The notes under the pieces are model-generated. The model searched no databases. It had not been told where the DNA came from and saw only the letters and a program-made list of their open reading frames with translations. This document shows, in pieces, positions 57,615-64,000 of a stretch of 64,000 nt of DNA. Numbering within the stretch: the stretch's first letter is position 1; the number at the start of each line of letters is the position of its first letter. This DNA comes from Effrenium voratum (Eukaryota > Sar > Dinophyceae > Suessiales > Symbiodiniaceae). The stretch covers positions 985,609 to 1,049,608 of the forward strand of contig CAUJNA010001458.1 in NCBI GenBank assembly GCA_963377175.1, given 5' to 3'. The translations under genes were made by a program, and so were the position numbers.

Positions 57615-60170
57615 TTGAAAGCAGGTGCTCCTCCAAATTCAAAGCTCAAACCAACCTTTTCTCTGCTGGCCAGGTCTTATTTCAGTTTTCGGCCACCAAC
57701 CTGTGCAAACCGTCCAACCAACCCAAGCCTGGCCCAGACTTGACTCGCTAAACAGCACAATCTCTGCAGACCTTGAAAACGCCTACCTCTTAAACCTCCT
57801 TCCATCTGTCACAAACTCCTGTCAGAAGGGCACGATCGCCCAGAAAGCTATCAACAGCCTCCGCAGCGGTGGTAAGGCCCCCTAGCCTGTCTGGCACCTG
57901 AGAACAAACCCCAGTGCTTCTTAAACCACGCTGGGGTTGAAAGCAGGTGCTTCTCCAAAATCAATGCTCAAACCCCAGTGCTTCTTAGACCACGCTGGGG
58001 TTGAAAGCAGGTGCTCCTCCAAATTCAAAGCTCAAACCAACCTTTTCTCTGCCGGCCATGTCTTATTTCAGTTTTCGGCCACCAACCTGTGCCAACAATC
58101 CAAACAAACCAAGCCGCGCCCACACTTGACTCACTAAACTGCACAATCTCTGCAGACCTTGCAAACACCTACCTCTTAAACCTCCTTTCATCTGTCACAA
58201 ACTCCTGTCAGACGGGCGCGATCGCCCAGAAAGCTATCAACAGCCTCCGCAGCGGTGGTAAGGCCCCCTAGCCTTCCTGGCACCTGAGAACAAACCCCAG
58301 CGCTTCTTAAACCACGCTGGGGTTGAAAGCAGGTGCTCCTCCAAAATCAAAGCTCAAACCAACCTTTTCTCTGCCAGCCAGGTTGTTTTTCAGTTTTCGG
58401 CCACCAACCTGTGCCAACCATCCAAAAAAAACCGACTTGACTCACTAAACTGCACCATCTCTGCAGACCTTCAGGCACCTTGCAAGCCACTTAAACCTCC
58501 TTCCACCTGTCACAAACTCCTGTCAGAAGGGCCTCCGCAGCGGTGGTAAGGCCCCCTAGCCGGTCTGGCACCTGAGAACAAACCCCAGTGCTTCTTAAAC
58601 CACGCTGGGGTTCAAAAACAGGTGCTCCTCCAAATTCAAAGCTCAAACCAACCTTTTCTCTGCCTTCCAGATCCTATTTCAGTTTTCGGCCACCAACCTG
58701 TGCCAACCAAACTGCACCATCTCTGCAGACCTTCAGACACCTTGCAAGCCACTTAAACCTCCTTCCACCTGTCACAAACACCTGTCAGAAGGGCACGATC
58801 GCCCAGAAGGCTATCAACAGCCTCCGCAGCGGTGGTAAGGCCCCCTAGCCTGTCTGGCACCTGAGAACAAACCCCAGTGCTTCTTAGACCACGCTGGGGT
58901 TGAAAGCAGGTGCTCCTCCAAATTCAAAGCTCAAACCAACCTTTTCTCTGCCGGCCAGGTCTTATTTCAGTTTTCGGCCACCAACCTGTGCCAACAATCC
59001 AAACAAACCAAGCCGCGCCCACACTTGACTCACTAAACTGCACAATCTCTGCAGACCTTGCAAACACCTACCTCTTAAACCTCCTTTCATCTGTCACAAA
59101 CTCCTGTCAGAAGGGCGCGATCGCCCAGAAAGCTATCAACAGCCTCCGCAGCGGTGGTAAGGCCCCCTAGCCTTTCTGGCACCTGAGAACAAACCCCAGC
59201 GCTTCTTAAACCACGCTGGGGTTGAAAGCAGGTGCTCCTCCAAAATCAAAGCTCAAACCAACCTTTTCTCTGCCGGCCAGGTCGTTTTTTAGTTTTCGGC
59301 CACCAACCTGTGCCAACCATCCAAAAAGAAACGACTTGACTCACTAAACTGCACCATCTCTGCAGACCTTCAGGCACCTTGCAAGCCACTTAAACCTCCT
59401 TCCACCTGTCACAAACTCCTGTCAGAAGGGCACGATCGCCCAGAAGGCTATCAACAGCCTCCGCAGCGGTGGTAAGGCCCCCTAGCCGGTCTGGCACCTG
59501 AGAACAAACCCCAGTGCTTCTTAAACCACGCTGGGGTTGAAAGCAGGTGCTCCTCCAAATTCAAAGCTCAAACCAACCTTTTCTCTGCCGTCCAGATCCT
59601 ATTTCAGTTTTCGGCCACCAACCTGTGCCAACCAAACTGCACCATCTCTGCAGACCTTCAGACACCTTGCAAGCCACTTAAACCTCCTTCCACCTGTCAC
59701 AAACACCTGTCAGAAGGGCACGATCGCCCAGAAGGCTATCAACAGCCTCCGCAGCGGTGGTAAGGCCCCCTAGCCTGTCTGGCACCTGAGAACAAACCCC
59801 AGTGCTTCTTAGACCACGCTGGGGTTGAAAGCAGGTGCTCCTCCAAATTCAAAGCTCAAACCAACCTTTTCTCTGCCGGCCAGGTCTTATTTCAGTTTTC
59901 GGCCACCAACCTGTGCCAACAATCCAAACAAACCAAGCCGCGCCCACACTTGACTCACTAAACTGCACAATCTCTGCAGACCTTGCAAACACCTGCCTCT
60001 TAAACCTCCTTTCATCTGTCACAAACTCCTGTCAGAAGGGCGCGATCGCCCAGAAGTCTATCAACAGCCTTCGCAGCGGTGGTAAGGCCCCCTTGCCTTT
60101 CTGGCACCTGAGAACAAACCCCAGTGCTTCTAGTTGCTTTTCCACATCCAAAGCCCAGACCAACCTGCTC

Positions 60171-63100
60171 TTCTCTTGACAGTCCTTGTTTCAGCCTGTC
60201 CACCGTCACTGTGATGCAAGCGAGAGATGCAACTGCATCAATGTTATAGTTCTGCTTAAAAGGTAACAGTCTTTGCCACCAATTGTCTCGTTTCCCTTAC
60301 AGAAGTGTCCCTGAAGAAACACATGCGCAATTGTATTGAGAGCATGTCTTGTGCCTGGCACACATTGTTTCTGGGGTATTGCTGCTCATTCAATCAGTCA
60401 GCCGTGGCATCTCGGCGATGCAAACGGGGAGGCCGGGACCAAACACAGATCAAAACACTGAACTGTGTCCTCAGTCCTCTTTGTTCTCTTGTTAAAAATT
60501 GTCCACATGCTTTTTTTCTGTAAGAACATGGTAAATTGGGGAGCTTGTTAAAAAGTACCCAAAAGAGTCCACACTGAGTTCGGGAGGTGGTGGGGCACTA
60601 AGGCTCCGAGGTGGGCACTAAGGCTCCCCCCCTTTTTCTTGGCATCCCCGGCCAGCCAAGGCGAGCCCTCTGCCACGGGAGTCGGCGCCTTAGGCCTGGG
60701 GCTGAAACCAGATCAAGCGACTTGGTTTGTACCCCGAACCGTCTGCTTGCTCAGCTCCGTTGATTTATTTACTATGTTTCTTGGCTTCGTCTATTGCAGA
60801 TACCTGTGTAGTTGTGTTCTGGATTTACGAATATTATCTGACCCCTTCTTCCTTTGTGGCCCAGAGGGCCCTGAAGACTATATGGTTGCTCGCGTCGGAA
60901 GACTGGCCGGAGCGGAAAAAAGGCTGGGTCAACAAACGAAAACAGTCTGTCCGAAACGTGAAAGTAGGGAAGAAGGCGAAAACCATGTGAGCAACGCCCA
61001 AAACCCATCTGAAATGTTTATATAGGCCTTACGACAAGCCTCAGGTAGTAGAACTTGCTCTCAAGTGGCCAATGGGGCTTTTGGGCGCTGCTCCTTTTGA
61101 ACTAAGCAGCATGCGGGTAGGCAACGGTCCCAGGATCTGCGTGGATCTTTCCTACCAGAGGTCGCAAAGACTAGTTGGCGTCGTTTTTGGATTCCAATAC
61201 AAACTGCCTGGCACCTCATGGAAGCAAGCTAGAACGAAGTGTCGTGTGAATCATGCCAGTTTGTTGAAATTGAGGGATGAAATCTGATGTCAAGCCCAGC
61301 CCAAGTACAAGTGGCACCATCGCCCTGCCACCTGCAACATCCCAAAACAGCCGCAACTGGCTGGTTGTGACTGGCGGCCTGGTTGTTGTTTGGACAAAGA
61401 AACAAGCACGTGCAACTCTGTAGGAATCGCCACTTTGCTTAGAATGTGTCTTTTGCAGGGGATTCCAAATTCAACAAATCAGTGGACTAGAGCCATGACT
61501 AAAGCTGCTTGGCAACAATTCAGGCATGAAGTCCAAAACAAGCATGGTTATACCTTCGCCTTTCTTTCAAATTCGTTCAAACCTTGGCATTGCAACAATG
61601 AAATCCCGCCCCCTACAAAGAACCCCCCCCCCAACAAAAAGCGTTCAACTGGTGGTTTTCCCATCTTGTTTTCTTGGTTGCTTTCTGCTCCCCTGCTAAA
61701 AGCTTGACTTTTAGTGGTTTAATGGAAAACCCATTAGTTGGCAAAAAGTTAAAGTCCTAACATCCAAGCAACATGCAGTAAAGTGTTGATTTTGTCAGGT
61801 TCCCATCACGTGCCTCTGGGTTTTGCTCGGCTGCCGGGCGCTGGCTTGCTGGGCCCTGAAGCCGGGCTTGCGCAAGGACGCAACATGGGCTACGAACGCA
61901 CCGGGGAGGATCCGAAAACAAAGCCGTGCTGCACAAAGGGCGTGCAAAATCAGGTAAAAGAGGACAAAAAGAATCGCCCAGCATCTGTGCGAATCACAAA
62001 GATTCAGCCTGAAATAAGGGAGCCACCGTGAAAGAAGCCCACTCCTTCAAGATCCTTTTTTGCCTTGTTCTCACGAGGGAACAGGGTTGAAGAACTAACC
62101 CCGCCAGCCATTCCCCGAAAGGATCTATGGTTGGCAGAGTCATCTCCATATCTGAATACTGAGAATAAGTAAGCTATGAAGGTTCAAGCTACACTGGCCA
62201 GACAAAAGTTGTGCTTCTTGAAGTTCCAAACGACTACAGCCCTTTCCCCCTACAATCCTACACGGTGAGGACCTACACAGGTTCGCAGTATCAATTTTGA
62301 CGCAGGTTCGCAGTATCAATTTTGGACGCCAAGCGTTTGGTTATTATAAATCTACAAGTGTGCGCTTATTGACCGTCCCACGCTGCCGCACGGATTGCGC
62401 TTCTTCATCCGACCCGCGGCTGCCCGGATAGCGTCTTTTGAAAACTAGAATTGTCTCTCACTCAAGTAGTGGGCCCAGCAAACAACAAGCGCAACCAAGA
62501 ACCAGCAGCTAACAACCAACAACCAACAACCTCAGCCCTATGCTTCCTACCTTCCGGCCTCTGATTCGCCAAAAATCCGGCCATGGTCAAACCTTCTGCT
62601 TCCCTTGGCCATGCCTTTGCGAAACTTGGCGCTGTCCCAAGCAGAGGTTGCGTGTGTTCTATCGGCACGAGCCGATATAATAGAACTCGCAAATCGGAAT
62701 TCACAGAAATGAAACTTTGTGGGGACCGCGTTTCTTTTGAACCCCAAGTGAGCCAAAGTTCGACGCAACTCCTACGACTCACATGTTTTTCCTCCAGCAA
62801 GAACTACTAGAGGATTAAAGTTGTCGGGCCACCCCTCAAAACGCGCTCCTGACATGAAGGTCAGACGCCTGTTGAAGGCAGAAACTTGTCGGAATCTACC
62901 CCCTTTTCAATGTTATTTGCATTGGTAACTTTTTTGGCCCAGTGACCTCCCATCCATTTCCTGCTCCTTTGCCACATTTCAGAGCCAGCCAGATGTTCCC
63001 TCGCGAAGCACGGTTGAAAAACTTCCACCACCAACCCGCCCGAAAGCATCTGTTCATGGTAGCCATTCCCTTCCGCTGGCACCAAAAATGGGCCGGTTCC

Positions 63101-64000
63101 CTTCCGGGCCTTCTGCCTCAACGCGCTTGCGCTTGGCTGCCTCCACCATGTGCTGAATGACCTCAGCGTATGTTTCGATTCGAATCTCCGGGTTTCGACC
63201 GGAGGCTAACGGACCTTGCCATTTGGCTTCAACGAGAACCAGGGGGTCCACCGATCTGAACCAAATATTCCGACTGCTAGACATGTAAAAAGCACTTGGC
63301 GCCCAATCAAAGAGGCCAGAGTGTCCTTGTAAGCAATCTTGACCCACCCGAGAGGACAATAGTCGGATAGAGACTCCACTTGCAACAAGTTAAAGTCTAT
63401 GTACCAAAGAACGGGTGAAAGACCCAAGACGGAAGGGGGCGAGTGGACTCGGATGGCTTGCTGGCACTCCTCATTCGCACAGCTGGCGTGGCAGGAAGCT
63501 TAACTGATGCAAACGGAACTGGTCAACAGTCGGTTTGGTGTGTGGCGAGCGCGTCACACGCCGCGACTTGTTAGGAGTTACCCGGGTGAAGATCTTTGAG
63601 CTTATTGTGCTGAGTCCCTCTGAGTTGTTTGTCTTCGTTGCCCCAGTTTCATAGAACGGGGAGGCGTGTCGAAGGTGAGTTGCTGCGACATTGCCGCACT
63701 TGCACGGGCGCGTCCGTTGTCAAGAAAATGCAGCTTTTCCCGGCCCAAGGCACGCTGTGTGTGTGTGTGTGGGTTGCGTGCGTGCCACCCCCTGTGAGCA
63801 CGCTCGGCCTTTGAAGAGGCTTGGATTTCTGGTGGTTTCCTGGTACAACATCCAAAGGGGTCCCGTTCTACTGGGACAACATCCACCAACCAAGAAAAGA
63901 ACCTTCAGACTAAACCCCATACGCCGACAAGTGAGGTCGTGATTCAATTTGCCCAGAGCCATACCAGTTTGACAGGGCTCCTGGGATACATGCCAAACCG
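60171..64000. other. No recognised gene, right edge
   Basis: Exon-like readings on the minus strand at about 63095-63190 (AEVIQHMVEAAKRKRVEAEG) and on the plus strand at about 61800-61950 (GYERTGEDPKTKPCC) look protein-like but match no family. A 24-bp direct repeat GGTTCGCAGTATCAATTTTG lies at 62279-62302 and 62305-62328. Confidence 0.3.
63095..63190 (-). CDS. Exon-like segment (EVIQHMVEAAKRKRVEAE)
   Basis: The minus strand reads ETYAEVIQHMVEAAKRKRVE with several AG/G strings as candidate boundaries. It is a charged helix in a GC-rich island. Protein unknown. Confidence 0.25.

Larger units (their letters stand above)
54272..60170 (+). repeat. Tandem array, about 19 units of 290-327 bp with covarying hairpin
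   Basis: Each unit has, in order, a pyrimidine-rich stretch ending TCCTGTCAG, a conserved core reading KGTIAQKAINSLRSGG, the donor-like GGTGGTAAGG, then CTGGCACCTGAGAACAAA, a hairpin, TTGAAAGCAGGTGCTCCTCC, TTTTCTCTGCCGG and TTTCAGTTTTCGGCCACC. Hairpins start at 54401, 54718, 55040, 55352, 55669, 55991, 56309, 56616, 56943, 57260, 57587, 57909, 57973, 58295, 58583, 58872, 59194, 59509 and 59797, with a truncated one at 60119. The core is the least variable part. The first unit and the one near 58530 lack most of the core. The array stops abruptly in unique sequence at about 60130-60170. Confidence 0.95.

Noticed and set aside
54272..60170. CRISPR array
   Set aside because: Units are about 300 bp and homologous throughout, with no spacer structure, and the genome is eukaryotic.
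54756..60179. Array frames of about 86 codons ending GGKAP, compared with histone H3 tails
   Set aside because: The shared GGKAP is only five residues and nothing else of H3 is present. A histone-type 3' hairpin was considered but the loop and stem do not match.

Overview
The window looks like nuclear DNA of a eukaryotic alga, most likely a dinoflagellate. Coding sequence is confined to short GC-rich exons of 25 to about 125 nt, separated by introns of 0.2 to 5 kb that are full of simple repeats. Where a protein family is recognisable, the exons join in frame only if most introns start with GC or GA instead of GT and end AG before a G. That splice pattern is known from dinoflagellate genomes. 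Degenerate TTTAGGG-like telomeric DNA and tyrosine-recombinase (DIRS-type) and copia-like retroelement debris fit the same assignment. No species is claimed.

Layout. The left third (about 2.65-23.2 kb, minus strand) is a single aldo/keto reductase gene. Thirteen exons (twelve well supported, one uncertain 13-nt exon) can be placed; together they code for about 275 residues. Its introns hold a (TATG)n/TATA cluster, a degenerate telomere-like field (9.1-10.6 kb), a PPR-like exon remnant, a CAAA/CAAT microsatellite, a decayed tyrosine-recombinase element (14.5-17.1 kb) and a 3.3-kb GT-rich satellite (17.9-21.3 kb). Upstream, also on the minus strand, four exons of an OTU-family deubiquitinase lie at 24.3-27.3 kb. 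From 27.8 to 49 kb there are a trinucleotide-repeat field, decayed tandem repeats, MITE copies, a copia-like fragment, GAT/GGT/CCAA microsatellites and scattered exon-like islands, mostly minus strand. A WW-domain exon lies near 52 kb, again minus strand. From 54.3 to 60.2 kb there is a tandem array of about 19 units of 290-327 bp. Each unit carries a conserved 46-nt core between splice-like signals and a hairpin whose stem shows compensatory base changes. From 60.2 to 64 kb nothing is recognised.

The recognisable genes (AKR, OTU, WW) all read on the minus strand, as expected for the unidirectional gene blocks of dinoflagellates. The two observations most worth following are the covarying-hairpin array at 54-60 kb and the non-canonical introns of the AKR and OTU genes, with G-rich tracts just inside many donors and short direct repeats at several junctions.
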